Source: an uncultured Clostridium sp.
Lineage (GTDB): Bacteria > Bacillota > Clostridia > TANB77 > CAG-508
Assembly (NCBI GenBank): GCA_900557195.1
Contig: USRT01000035.1
Span: forward strand, 1-12,842
Direction of reading: 5' to 3'
DNA: 12,842 nt
Shown: piece after piece, positions 6,077 to 12,842 of the stretch
Position numbering within the stretch: position 1 is the stretch's first letter
Layout: every line of letters begins with the position of its first letter
Program-made: the position numbers and the translations under genes
The notes under the pieces: model-generated
The model's input: only the letters and a program-made list of their open reading frames with translations
Database searches by the model: none
Told to the model about the DNA's origin: nothing

Positions 6077-7360
6077 TTATTTAATTTTTGCATTATCTAC
6101 TACAAATTTTATTGCTTTTTCTATTTTCATATTATTGCTTAAGTAATCTTTTAGATTTTCATTTTGCATAAGTTCTTCTTCTTTTTTACCGTAATTAGTA
6201 GCCATTTCTTTTATTTTTTCATTTAATTCTTCTTCAGCAACTTCAATTTTTGCATCTTTAACTATAGCTTCTAATACTAATCTTGATTTTACAGATTTTT
6301 GAGCTTGCTCTTCATATTCTTTTCTAAAATCTTCTTCTGTCTTATTCATCATATGTAAATATTGGTCTAATTTTAGTCCTTGATATGATAATCTTGCTTC
6401 TACATCTTTTACCATATTATCAATTTCTGTTTCTATCATTCCTGATGGAATTTCTACTTCTACACTATCACAAACTGTTTTTATAGCTTCATCTTCAGTT
6501 TCATATTTTGCTCTTGATTTGTTTTCTTCTTCTAACTTTTCTTTAATGCTTGCTTTTAACTCTTGAATAGTATCAAATTCACTAACATCTTTTGCAAACT
6601 CATCATCTATTTTAGGTAATTCTTTTCTTTTAATTTCATGTAATTTAACCTTAAATACAGCATCTTTTCCTGCTAAATCTTTAGAGAAATATTCTTCTGG
6701 GAATTTAACATTTATATCTCTTTCTTCTTCAGCTTTCATTCCAATTATTTGATCTTCAAATCCTGGAATAAATGTGTTACTTCCAATCTCTAATTCGTGG
6801 TTTTCTGCTTTTCCACCATCAAAAGCAACTCCATCAACAAAGCCTTCAAAATCTATTACAGCTATATCTTTTTCTTCTACTGGTCTGTCTTCTATAGTAA
6901 CTAATCTTGAATTTTTTTCTGCCATATGACCAATTTCATGATCTATGTCTTCATCAGTTACATTATACTCAATTTTCTTTAATTGTATACCTTTATATTT
7001 ACCAAGTTTTACTTCTGGTTTTATTTGTACAACTGCTGTAAAGATTAAATCTTGACCTTTACCTATTTGTGTAACATCTATATCAGGTCTACTTACAGCT
7101 TCTATATTATTTGCTTTTAATTCTTCATCATATACTTCTGGAACTATTTCATTGAAAGTATCTTCATAAAATATTTCTGAACCATATTGTCTCTCTATAA
7201 TATTCATTGGTGCTTTACCTTTTCTAAATCCTGGAACATTAAAATATTTTGCTGTTTTGGCATATACTTTTTTCATTCCTTCATCAAATTTAGCTGCTTC
7301 AATTGTAAATGTTAATTTAAGCTCATTATTTTTTTCTGTTTTTTCTACTTTAATACTCAT
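6077..7360 (-). CDS. tig: Trigger factor, ribosome-bound chaperone and peptidyl-prolyl isomerase
   Basis: This 427-residue protein has the usual trigger factor length and three domains. The N-terminal ribosome-binding domain (1 to about 115) carries the signature GFRKGKAP (44-51), which contacts ribosomal protein L23. An FKBP-type isomerase domain (about 163-245) includes VIDFEGFVDGVAFDGG (168-183) and the FIPGFEDQIIGM segment (197-208). The helical C-terminal domain (about 250-427), rich in Glu and Lys, forms the chaperone cradle. It meets nascent chains at the exit tunnel. The sequence AAAGGATG precedes the ATG. Its own promoter is upstream and a terminator follows, so it is probably transcribed apart from clpP, although the tig-clpP-clpX order is the classic one. 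Confidence 0.98.
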   Translation of the reverse strand: MSIKVEKTEKNNELKLTFTIEAAKFDEGMKKVYAKTAKYFNVPGFRKGKAPMNIIERQYGSEIFYEDTFNEIVPEVYDEELKANNIEAVSRPDIDVTQIGKGQDLIFTAVVQIKPEVKLGKYKGIQLKKIEYNVTDEDIDHEIGHMAEKNSRLVTIEDRPVEEKDIAVIDFEGFVDGVAFDGGKAENHELEIGSNTFIPGFEDQIIGMKAEEERDINVKFPEEYFSKDLAGKDAVFKVKLHEIKRKELPKIDDEFAKDVSEFDTIQELKASIKEKLEEENKSRAKYETEDEAIKTVCDSVEVEIPSGMIETEIDNMVKDVEARLSYQGLKLDQYLHMMNKTEEDFRKEYEEQAQKSVKSRLVLEAIVKDAKIEVAEEELNEKIKEMATNYGKKEEELMQNENLKDYLSNNMKIEKAIKFVVDNAKIK

Positions 7361-7406
7361 ATTATTTTCATCCTTTCCCTGCTATTTAAATAAAACTAGC
7401 TTCCTT

Positions 7407-7434
7407 ATTATACCACAATTTGTAAATTTTGCAA
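7407..7434 (-). promoter_or_regulatory. tig promoter (extended -10)
   Basis: On the minus strand, TTGCAA (7429-7434) is followed after 16 bases by a perfect TATAAT (7407-7412), which is preceded by TGG to give an extended -10. Transcription would start near 7400, leaving a leader of about 40 bases before the tig ATG. Confidence 0.8.
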
Positions 7435-7457
7435 TAGTTTATGTTTACATTGTTTGA

Positions 7458-7547
7458 TTTTTTTATGTAATTGCTATATACCTTACAACCTTGCATTTAC
7501 TTTACAGAATTGCATTTAACTTTTTACTTGACGTTTTTTTATGTAAT
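7458..7547. repeat. Cluster of short direct repeats upstream of the tig promoter
   Basis: The 14-base string TTTTTTTATGTAAT occurs at 7458-7471 and again at 7534-7547, 76 bases apart. Between them TTACA plus TTGCATTTA occurs twice in the same arrangement (7483-7499 and 7502-7518), a tandem period of 19 bases. No open frame explains the region. The layout could be a set of regulator sites or the remains of a small duplication. Confidence 0.5.
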
Positions 7548-7623
7548 AATAAGTTAACAAATTACTTTTCACTCAAAAGTGCATCATTGCATATCACTAG
7601 TCAATATATTTATAAATCTTATT

Positions 7624-8331
7624 CTATTTAATTTTCTTTAAATTAAATTGTAAATAATCTGCACTAATTAAATTAAACTCTATTCCTTCTACTTCTCCTT
7701 CTACAGCATCTTTATGAGAATTACCATGTAAATGCCCATAATAACATCTCTTAATATTATACTCTCTTAGTGTTTTATAAAACTCCAGATTTGGATTTGC
7801 TAATAAATTTTTACATATTAATGGTGGATAATGCATAAAAACAATAATTTCTTTATCGCTTCCATAATTTTTTATTCCATCTTCTATTGCTAGTCGTAAT
7901 CTTGCGTTTTCTCTTTTTATCATTTTATTACTATTATCTGAATCAAGTATTGCCCAACCTCTTGTTCCTGTAATAATAGTATTTTCATATATGTAGGATG
8001 TATTATAGATAAAATCTATGTTAGAAAAATTGTTTTCTTTTAAAAACTCTCTCATTTTTTTTAAAGTTGTCCACCAATAATCATGATTTCCTCTTAATAA
8101 TAACTTTTTACCAGGTAAACCATTTAAATACTTAAAATCTTCATATGTATCTTCTAAATGCATTGCCCAAGAAAAGTCACCTGGTAATACTACTAAGTCA
8201 TCTTGTTTGACTTTTTCTATCCAATTTTTCTTTATTTTTTCAGGATGTTTTGTCCAATTATCTCCAAATATATTCATTGGCTTTTCTTCTTTAAAAGATA
8301 AGTGTAAATCTGCTATTACATAAATAGACAT
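7624..8331 (-). CDS. Calcineurin-like metallophosphoesterase
   Basis: This 235-residue protein has all the metal-binding motifs of the calcineurin-like phosphoesterase fold: DLH (Asp8, His10), PGDFSW (Asp52), GNHDYWW (Asn82, His83), HYPP (His167) and GHLHG (His200, His202). These hold a two-metal centre that hydrolyses phosphomonoesters or phosphodiesters. The substrate is unknown; the family includes nucleotidases, nucleases and lipid phosphatases. No signal peptide or membrane helix is seen, so it should be cytoplasmic. The frame reaches an ATG at 8346, but the ATG at 8329-8331 is preferred: AAAGGA lies six bases upstream of it and nothing suitable precedes the longer form. The stop is TAG. 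It follows tsaD by 130 AT-rich bases, and co-transcription is possible. Confidence 0.88.
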   Translation of the reverse strand: MSIYVIADLHLSFKEEKPMNIFGDNWTKHPEKIKKNWIEKVKQDDLVVLPGDFSWAMHLEDTYEDFKYLNGLPGKKLLLRGNHDYWWTTLKKMREFLKENNFSNIDFIYNTSYIYENTIITGTRGWAILDSDNSNKMIKRENARLRLAIEDGIKNYGSDKEIIVFMHYPPLICKNLLANPNLEFYKTLREYNIKRCYYGHLHGNSHKDAVEGEVEGIEFNLISADYLQFNLKKIK

Positions 8332-8461
8332 ATTATTTCCTTTCATTTTTTAGTTTATATTAATAAATTTTTTGCTATAATTCTTTGTGTTTCAATTTTT
8401 TAATTAATATACTATATTTTATATTAATCCACATATAATTAATATGAATATACAATATAAA

Positions 8462-9457
8462 TTACTCACCTATTTTTAGATTTGGAATTGCATTTAATTC
8501 TAAATCTGATACTTTTCCATTAATATAATTATAGTAACCAGCAGAAGCAATCATAGCTGCATTATCTGTACATAATATAGGTGTTGGATAATATATTTTC
8601 ATACCTTTTGTTTTTTCTAAATTTATAAATTGTTCCCTTATATAACTATTTGCAGATACCCCACCTGCTAAGGCTATTTTGTTAATATTAAGTTTTTTTG
8701 CAGCTTTAAGAGTATTTTCTATTAAAATTTCTGTAACAGTTGCTTCAAAACTTGCACATAAATCTGCTTTATCTATATCAGGATTTTTATGATGCATATT
8801 AATTATTGCAGTCTTTATTCCACTAAAACTAAAATCTAAATTTTCAAAATGTGTTTTAGGAATTTTTATAGTGTTACTTCCTTCTTTAGCCAATTTGTCA
8901 ATTTTAGGACCTCCAGGATATCCAAGACCAATAACTCTTGCTACTTTATCAAAAGCTTCTCCTATAGCATCATCTTTTGTTCTTCCTAATATTTCAAATT
9001 CTTTATAATTTTTTATATGTACTAAATGAGTATGTCCTCCTGATATTACTAAACATAGACATGGTGGTTCTAACTCTGGATGTGTAATATAATTTGCTGC
9101 AATATGTCCTTCTATATGGTTTGTTCCTATTAATGGCTTATTTAATGCATAGCTTAAAGCTTTTGCATAAGATACTCCTACCAATAAAGCACCTACTAAT
9201 CCAGGACCATATGTACAGCTAACCGCATCTATATCGTTAAAAGTTACATTTGCCTCTTCTAAAGCTTGTTTTACAACGCTAGAAATCACCTCTACATGAT
9301 TTCTAGATGCAATTTCTGGTACTACTCCCCCAAATTTTTCATGTATCTTTATTTGAGAATTTATTACATTTGAAAGAACTTCTCTGCCATTTTTTACAAT
9401 GGCACAAGAAGTTTCATCACAGCTTGATTCAATTCCTAATATTAATATATCTTTCAT
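8462..9457 (-). CDS. tsaD: TsaD, tRNA N6-threonylcarbamoyladenosine (t6A37) transferase subunit
   Basis: This 331-residue ASKHA-fold protein (Kae1/Gcp family) transfers threonylcarbamoyl from its AMP ester to A37 of tRNAs that read ANN codons, working with TsaB and TsaE. Diagnostic features are ILGIESSCDET (6-16), the metal-binding HIEGH (114-118), SGGHTHL (139-145), GGVSAN (265-270) and CTDNAAM (296-302) with Asp298. The family is about 330-345 residues long. The frame extends to an ATG at 9478, but I use the ATG at 9455-9457: GAGAGG lies about seven bases upstream, and the longer version would begin upstream of the predicted transcription start near 9472. tsaB, tsaE and rimI, frequent neighbours, are not beside it and must lie elsewhere. 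Confidence 0.97.
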   Translation of the reverse strand: MKDILILGIESSCDETSCAIVKNGREVLSNVINSQIKIHEKFGGVVPEIASRNHVEVISSVVKQALEEANVTFNDIDAVSCTYGPGLVGALLVGVSYAKALSYALNKPLIGTNHIEGHIAANYITHPELEPPCLCLVISGGHTHLVHIKNYKEFEILGRTKDDAIGEAFDKVARVIGLGYPGGPKIDKLAKEGSNTIKIPKTHFENLDFSFSGIKTAIINMHHKNPDIDKADLCASFEATVTEILIENTLKAAKKLNINKIALAGGVSANSYIREQFINLEKTKGMKIYYPTPILCTDNAAMIASAGYYNYINGKVSDLELNAIPNLKIGE

Positions 9458-9478
9458 AGCTTTTCCTCTCAATTTCAT

Positions 9479-9508
9479 TTTATATCAAAAAACATATGAT
9501 TTTGTACA
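9479..9508 (-). promoter_or_regulatory. Possible tsaD promoter (extended -10)
   Basis: On the minus strand, TATAAA (9479-9484) is preceded by TGA, forming an extended -10. TGTACA (9503-9508) lies 18 bases upstream as a partial -35. The transcription start would fall near 9472, between the two candidate tsaD start codons, which favours the inner one. Confidence 0.4.
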
Positions 9509-9557
9509 ATTTTTCATATTTTATTATTTAATCATAATATCCTTTATATATTTTTTT

Positions 9558-9586
9558 AACTTACTTCCTATATATAGGATAAAGTT
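9558..9586. repeat. Palindrome between the M50 protease gene and tsaD
   Basis: A 14-base perfect palindrome, TCCTATATATAGGA (9566-9579), is flanked by AACTT (9558-9562) and AAGTT (9582-9586), extending the dyad. On the minus strand it is followed by a run of A rather than T, so it is not a standard terminator. It could be a protein-binding site near the tsaD promoter. Confidence 0.45.
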
Positions 9587-9589
9587 CTA

Positions 9590-10363
9590 TTATATGTATA
9601 TTCCTAAAATTCTTAAAATAAATATTAAATCTATGCCAAGTGTTCCTGATACTAATAACATTATTCCTTTTGCTATAATTTGTATAATTGGCGAGATTAT
9701 TATTCCTGCAAAGCCTAAAACCCATATTGCTATAAAAACAATATAGAATATATGCTGATTTCTATCAAGCCACATTTGTGCATTAGTTGGCATAAAATGT
9801 CTTAGTATTTTTGAACCATCTAATGGTGGTAAAGGGATTAAGTTAAAAACACCTAATCCTATATTCATAAATATCATTTGGTATAAAAGAATTATTATTA
9901 TACTACTATATGTACTAGATATATTGGCTAATAAATCAAATTTAAATATAATTCCTAATACAAAAGAAAATATTACGGCTAATATCAAATTCATAAGTGG
10001 TCCTGCAAAAGAAACAATTGCTTCACCTTTTGACATACTAATATTTCTTTTAAACCTAACTGGATTAATTTGTACTGGTCTTCCCCAACCAAATCCTGCA
10101 AATAAAAGCATAACAAATCCAATAGGTTCGATATGTTTTAAAGGATTTAGTGTAACTCTTCCTTGATTTCTTGGTGTTTCATCTCCCAATTTATCTGCTG
10201 CAAAGGCATGTGCAAATTCATGAAATGTCATTGCAACTATAACAGCTGGAAGTGCTAATATTAAACTTAATAACTTAGAAGGATTTTGTATATATCCTCC
10301 TAAATTATATACAACCATAATAGCAACAAAAATATATAAATATCTTTTATCAAAACTGAACAT
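9590..10363 (-). CDS. Site-2-type intramembrane metalloprotease (peptidase family M50)
   Basis: This 257-residue, strongly hydrophobic protein has about six predicted membrane segments (roughly 8-24, 33-55, 117-140, 155-178, 205-225, 227-250). The zinc site is complete: HEFAH (His48, Glu49, His52) in one helix and NLIPLPPLDG (174-183) with Asp182 as third ligand in another. It lacks a PDZ domain, which sets it apart from RseP/RasP and places it with the short YwhC/YwmF-like M50 proteins common in Firmicutes. These are membrane-embedded proteases whose substrates are mostly unknown. The conserved core NPLKHIEPIGFVMLLFAGFG (73-92) is also typical of this subgroup. The ribosome-binding site is GAGGG about ten bases before the ATG. 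It sits between an unnamed gene and tsaD; no substrate can be inferred from context. Confidence 0.9.
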   Translation of the reverse strand: MFSFDKRYLYIFVAIMVVYNLGGYIQNPSKLLSLILALPAVIVAMTFHEFAHAFAADKLGDETPRNQGRVTLNPLKHIEPIGFVMLLFAGFGWGRPVQINPVRFKRNISMSKGEAIVSFAGPLMNLILAVIFSFVLGIIFKFDLLANISSTYSSIIIILLYQMIFMNIGLGVFNLIPLPPLDGSKILRHFMPTNAQMWLDRNQHIFYIVFIAIWVLGFAGIIISPIIQIIAKGIMLLVSGTLGIDLIFILRILGIYI

Positions 10364-10433
10364 TTAATTTTTCCCTCGTTAAAAACTAATTTAGATTTTT
10401 AAGGATTTACCTATAAACCTTATATTCTAATTA

Positions 10434-10448
10434 ATGTAATGTTTACAT
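10434..10448. promoter_or_regulatory. Possible operator dyad upstream of the M50 protease gene
   Basis: ATGTAA-TGT-TTACAT is a perfect 6+3+6 inverted repeat about 70 bases upstream of the protease start codon. It has the size and symmetry of a dimeric repressor site. It does not fit the CcpA, Fur, PerR or BirA consensus sequences that I know. Confidence 0.3.
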
Positions 10449-10492
10449 GAACCTTTTATTAAAGTCGTTGTAATTCATTTTTACTAATAATA

Positions 10493-10530
10493 TTAAATAG
10501 TATCTTCCCAGTATGAAATCTACTATTTAA
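10493..10530 (-). terminator. Weak possible terminator after the MazF-like gene
   Basis: TTAAATAGTA (10493-10502) and TACTATTTAA (10521-10530) form a 10-bp perfect stem with an 18-base loop, 46 bases past the stop codon of the gene at 10577-11065. The stem holds only one G-C pair and no solid U-tract follows, so termination here is uncertain. Confidence 0.35.
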
Positions 10531-10576
10531 ATGATACAACATTGAATTTATTATAACTTATTAGATTTTACAAAAT

Positions 10577-11065
10577 TTATTTTAAATTTTCATAAAAACT
10601 TTTCTTAAATTCTTCAATTTTTTCATTGTCGACTTTTCCAATTTTAAAAATGATTTGCTCATTCGAAATTTTATAAATTACATCTGTTTTTACTATGCTA
10701 TCTTTATGTAGATTATTTATTTCATCTTTTTCTAATAATTTATTTGTTTTAAATTTTAATTTATCTAAATTAGATGATATAAGCATTCCAAAGTTTTCAA
10801 TTGGTACAGCTGTATTATCTTTATCTATTATTACAAAGAAATGATTATTTCCTTTATTTCCATCAAAATATGTATATTCTTTAACAAAAACAATATCTCC
10901 AATTTCACAAATATTATAAGATTCGCTTTCTTCTTTTAAAACATTTTCAATTTTTCCTTTGTGCCATTCTTCTTCTACGGGAAATTCTTCAAACGCTTCT
11001 TTTAAATCTCTCACTTTTCCATGTTCATAAGCTATTTTTAGAAAATCACTTAATTCTTTTTGCAC
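10577..11065 (-). CDS. Unnamed protein with a MazF/PemK-like C-terminal domain
   Basis: This is a 162-residue soluble protein that I cannot assign to a named family. Residues 1-50 are acidic and probably helical (LKEAFEEFPVEEEWHKGKI, 21-39). Residues 54-156 can be laid by eye on MazF/EndoA: GDIVFV (56-61) on the MazF GDVYFA start, FFVII (76-80) on PVLVI, KDSIVKTDVIYKI (121-133) on the RDSVILLEQIRTI strand, and FKIGKVDNEKIEEFKKSF (140-157) on the last strand and helix. If this is right, His75 replaces the catalytic Arg of MazF, and Ser97/Ser98 lie near its Thr. No antitoxin gene adjoins it, so it may be a single-chain toxin-antitoxin relic, an RNA-binding protein or something unrelated. The start is GTG, supported by AAAGGAG nine bases upstream. 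It lies 145 bases after lysS with no clear terminator between. Confidence 0.6.
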   Translation of the reverse strand: MQKELSDFLKIAYEHGKVRDLKEAFEEFPVEEEWHKGKIENVLKEESESYNICEIGDIVFVKEYTYFDGNKGNNHFFVIIDKDNTAVPIENFGMLISSNLDKLKFKTNKLLEKDEINNLHKDSIVKTDVIYKISNEQIIFKIGKVDNEKIEEFKKSFYENLK

Positions 11066-11097
11066 AATTATAGTCTCCTTTCTATTATATTTTGATG

Positions 11098-11103
11098 ATT
11101 ATA
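11098..11103 (-). promoter_or_regulatory. Possible -10 element for the MazF-like gene
   Basis: A perfect TATAAT lies on the minus strand about 32 bases upstream of the GTG start. No -35 close to consensus is found 16-18 bases further up, so this is tentative. Read-through from lysS is an alternative. Confidence 0.25.
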
Positions 11104-11210
11104 ATACAATTTATAAGTTATCAGTTAGATTCATATTATATCCAAATATTTTTTAATATTACTGAAAATTTTTATCTTCCCCTTTGAAATATCATATATA
11201 ATACTAAATG

Positions 11211-12701
11211 TTACACAAGTGGTTTCATTGTTGGGAATAATAACACATCTCTAATTGATGCTGCATCTGTTAATAACATTATTAATCTATCTACTCCAAT
11301 TCCAAGTCCACCTGTTGGAGGCATTCCATATTCTAGTGCTTGAATGAAATCTTCATCCATCATTCCAGCTTCTTCATCTCCTGCATTTCTAGCTTCAACT
11401 TGTTTTTTAAATCTTTCATATTGGTCTATTGGGTCATTTAATTCTGAGAATGCATTTCCATATTCTCTTCCGCCAATAAATACTTCAAATCTTTCTGTTA
11501 ATCTTGGATCTTTTGGACTTCTTTTTGCAAGTGGTGATATTTCTACTGGATAATCATATATAAATGTTGGCTGAATTAGTGTTTTTTCTACATATTCATC
11601 AAAGAATAAACTAATTACATCTCCTCTTGTTTCTTTTGTTACATCTGGAATTTGCAATCCTCTTTCTTTTGCTAAAGCTACTGCTTCTTCATCTGAATTA
11701 ATTTCATTAAAGTCTACACCACAAGCTTCTTTAATGCTATCTATCATTGTTATTCTTTTCCATCCTGGTGTTAAATCTATATCTTGTCCTTGATAATTAA
11801 TTTTTGTAGTTCCAAGAACCTTCATAGCACATTTTGTAAATATTTCTTCTGTTATATCCATCATATCATTATAATCTTGATATGCAGCATATAATTCTAT
11901 TGATGTAAATTCTGGATTGTGTCTAACATCCATACCTTCATTTCTAAATATTCTTCCCATTTCATATACTTTATCGTATCCACCAACAATTAATCTTTTT
12001 AAGTTTAATTCTGTTGCAATTCTTAAATACATATTTAAGTCTAATGCGTTATGATGTGTAATAAATGGTTTTGCAGTAGCTCCTCCTGATATTGTATTTA
12101 ATATTGGTGTATCTACTTCTAGATATCTTTTTTCGTCTAATATTCTCCTAATTTCACTTATTATTTTACCTCTTGTCTCAAATGTTTTCTTCACATCTGG
12201 ATTCATAATTAAATCTACATATCTTTGTCTATATCTTAAATCTGTATCTTTTAATCCATGGAATTTCTCAGGTAATGGTCTTAATGATTTTGAAAGTAAT
12301 GTTACTTCTTTTGCATGTACTGATATTTCTTCTGTTCTTGTTTTAAATACAAAACCTGTTATTCCAATTATATCTCCAATATCAAATGTTTTAAAAGCTT
12401 TATAACTTTCTTCACCTAAATCATTTATACTTACATAACTTTGAATTTTTTCATCACTATCTTGAATAGTGCAAAATGATGCTTTTCCCATTATTCTTTT
12501 TGCTATAATTCTTCCTGCTACTGTAACATCTTTTTCTGCAAATTGCTCATAATTTGCTTTAATTTCTCCCGCTGTATTTGTTCTATTAAATTTTGTTATT
12601 TCATATGGATTTTTTCCCTCTTGTTTTAAACTTTCTAATTTATCTCTTCTTACTTTCATTAGTTGATTTAAATCTAATTCTTGTTCTTGATTATTTTCCA
12701 T
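11211..12701 (-). CDS. lysS: Lysyl-tRNA synthetase, class II
   Basis: This 496-residue enzyme charges tRNA-Lys with lysine using ATP. It shows the class II LysRS plan: a short N-terminal helix, an OB-fold anticodon-binding domain (about 58-135), then the catalytic core. Present are motif 1 around KYLEVDTPIL-type residues 190-201, motif 2 GRIFRNEGMDVRHNPEF (249-265) with the ATP-contacting Arg253, and motif 3 GGLGIGVDRLIMLLT (464-478) with Arg472. SGGATAKPF (205-213) and ISPLAKRSP (388-396) are LysRS-typical. Length matches bacterial LysS (about 490-505). AGAGG lies seven bases before the ATG. The leader is only about 28 bases long, too short for a T-box. The window ends before any upstream partner such as greA or dusB could be seen. 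Confidence 0.98.
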   Translation of the reverse strand: MENNQEQELDLNQLMKVRRDKLESLKQEGKNPYEITKFNRTNTAGEIKANYEQFAEKDVTVAGRIIAKRIMGKASFCTIQDSDEKIQSYVSINDLGEESYKAFKTFDIGDIIGITGFVFKTRTEEISVHAKEVTLLSKSLRPLPEKFHGLKDTDLRYRQRYVDLIMNPDVKKTFETRGKIISEIRRILDEKRYLEVDTPILNTISGGATAKPFITHHNALDLNMYLRIATELNLKRLIVGGYDKVYEMGRIFRNEGMDVRHNPEFTSIELYAAYQDYNDMMDITEEIFTKCAMKVLGTTKINYQGQDIDLTPGWKRITMIDSIKEACGVDFNEINSDEEAVALAKERGLQIPDVTKETRGDVISLFFDEYVEKTLIQPTFIYDYPVEISPLAKRSPKDPRLTERFEVFIGGREYGNAFSELNDPIDQYERFKKQVEARNAGDEEAGMMDEDFIQALEYGMPPTGGLGIGVDRLIMLLTDAASIRDVLLFPTMKPLV

Positions 12702-12736
12702 AAAAAAACCTCTTTCCCGCTTATTTTAATGTCAAG

Positions 12737-12765
12737 ATTATATAACAGATTATGGTATTTGTAAA
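12737..12765 (-). promoter_or_regulatory. lysS promoter
   Basis: On the minus strand, TTTACA (12760-12765) is followed after exactly 17 bases by a perfect TATAAT (12737-12742). Transcription would start near 12730, giving a leader of about 28 bases. This is the clearest sigma-A-type promoter in the window. Confidence 0.85.
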
Positions 12766-12795
12766 GTTTTTTATACTGCTCTTCTCATCTATAAA

Positions 12796-12825
12796 TTGCA
12801 ATAATAAGTGTCGCACTTTTTGCAA
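12796..12825. repeat. Dyad with nested stems upstream of the lysS promoter
   Basis: TTGCAA at 12796-12801 pairs with TTGCAA at 12820-12825, and inside it AAGTG pairs with CACTT around a TCG loop. An asymmetric internal loop breaks the stem. A run of A follows on the plus strand and no T-run follows on the minus strand. It may be the remains of an upstream gene's terminator or a protein-binding site; the window edge is too close to tell. Confidence 0.35.
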
Positions 12826-12842
12826 AAAAATTACAAATTATT

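Noticed and set aside
7564..7580. Small hairpin ACTTTT-CACTC-AAAAGT as terminator of the phosphoesterase gene
   Set aside because: The stem is only six base pairs with one G-C pair, and no U-tract follows on the minus strand.
8403..8428. ATTAATATA/TATATTAAT stem between tsaD and the phosphoesterase gene
   Set aside because: It is a nine-pair A/T-only stem in AT-rich DNA, too weak to call a terminator, and the downstream run is mostly A.
9399..9746. Plus-strand open frame across the tsaD start and the M50 gene end
   Set aside because: It overlaps two real genes and a promoter, and has low-complexity Ile/Phe content.
12702..12842. T-box or L-box riboswitch upstream of lysS
   Set aside because: The promoter at 12737-12765 leaves only about 28 bases of leader, and no T-box core sequence is visible.

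Overview
The window is very AT-rich DNA. All eleven genes I accept lie on the minus strand. Intergenic DNA is almost pure A/T, ribosome-binding sites are AAGGAG-like, promoters are sigma-A-like, and every stop codon is TAA or TAG. Gene content and order (tig-clpP-clpX, secG-rnr, tsaD, class II lysS) point to a low-GC Firmicute, most likely an uncultured or gut-type member of the Clostridia. I cannot name the genus.

In the direction of transcription (high to low coordinate), the window opens with lysS (lysyl-tRNA synthetase) behind a textbook promoter. A GTG-started gene for an unnamed 162-residue protein follows; its C-terminal part resembles a MazF/PemK toxin fold. Next come a membrane-embedded M50 site-2-type metalloprotease, tsaD (tRNA t6A synthesis) and a calcineurin-like phosphoesterase. 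A repeat-rich gap then leads to a strong promoter and tig (trigger factor), which has its own terminator. A second promoter drives clpP-clpX. A long hairpin separates these from secG, which has its own promoter and terminator. The last unit is rnr (RNase R) and a flavin reductase-like gene, closed by a strong bidirectional terminator. A GC-rich hairpin of unknown origin sits at the window edge (about 1-60).

The genes serve protein birth and death: tRNA charging (LysS), tRNA modification needed for accurate decoding (TsaD), nascent-chain folding (trigger factor), ATP-dependent proteolysis (ClpXP), export (SecG), membrane proteolysis (M50) and RNA decay (RNase R). This is mostly conserved core genome. 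I see no CRISPR array, tRNA, rRNA, riboswitch or intact mobile element.

The item most worth a second look is the MazF-like protein at 10577-11065. It has an acidic N-terminal extension, no separate antitoxin gene, and His where MazF has its catalytic Arg. Other notes are a Lys-rich insertion in the RNase R catalytic domain, the absence of smpB/ssrA after rnr and of lon after clpX, several AT-rich dyads and repeats between genes, and four start codons that should be moved downstream of the longest open frame.
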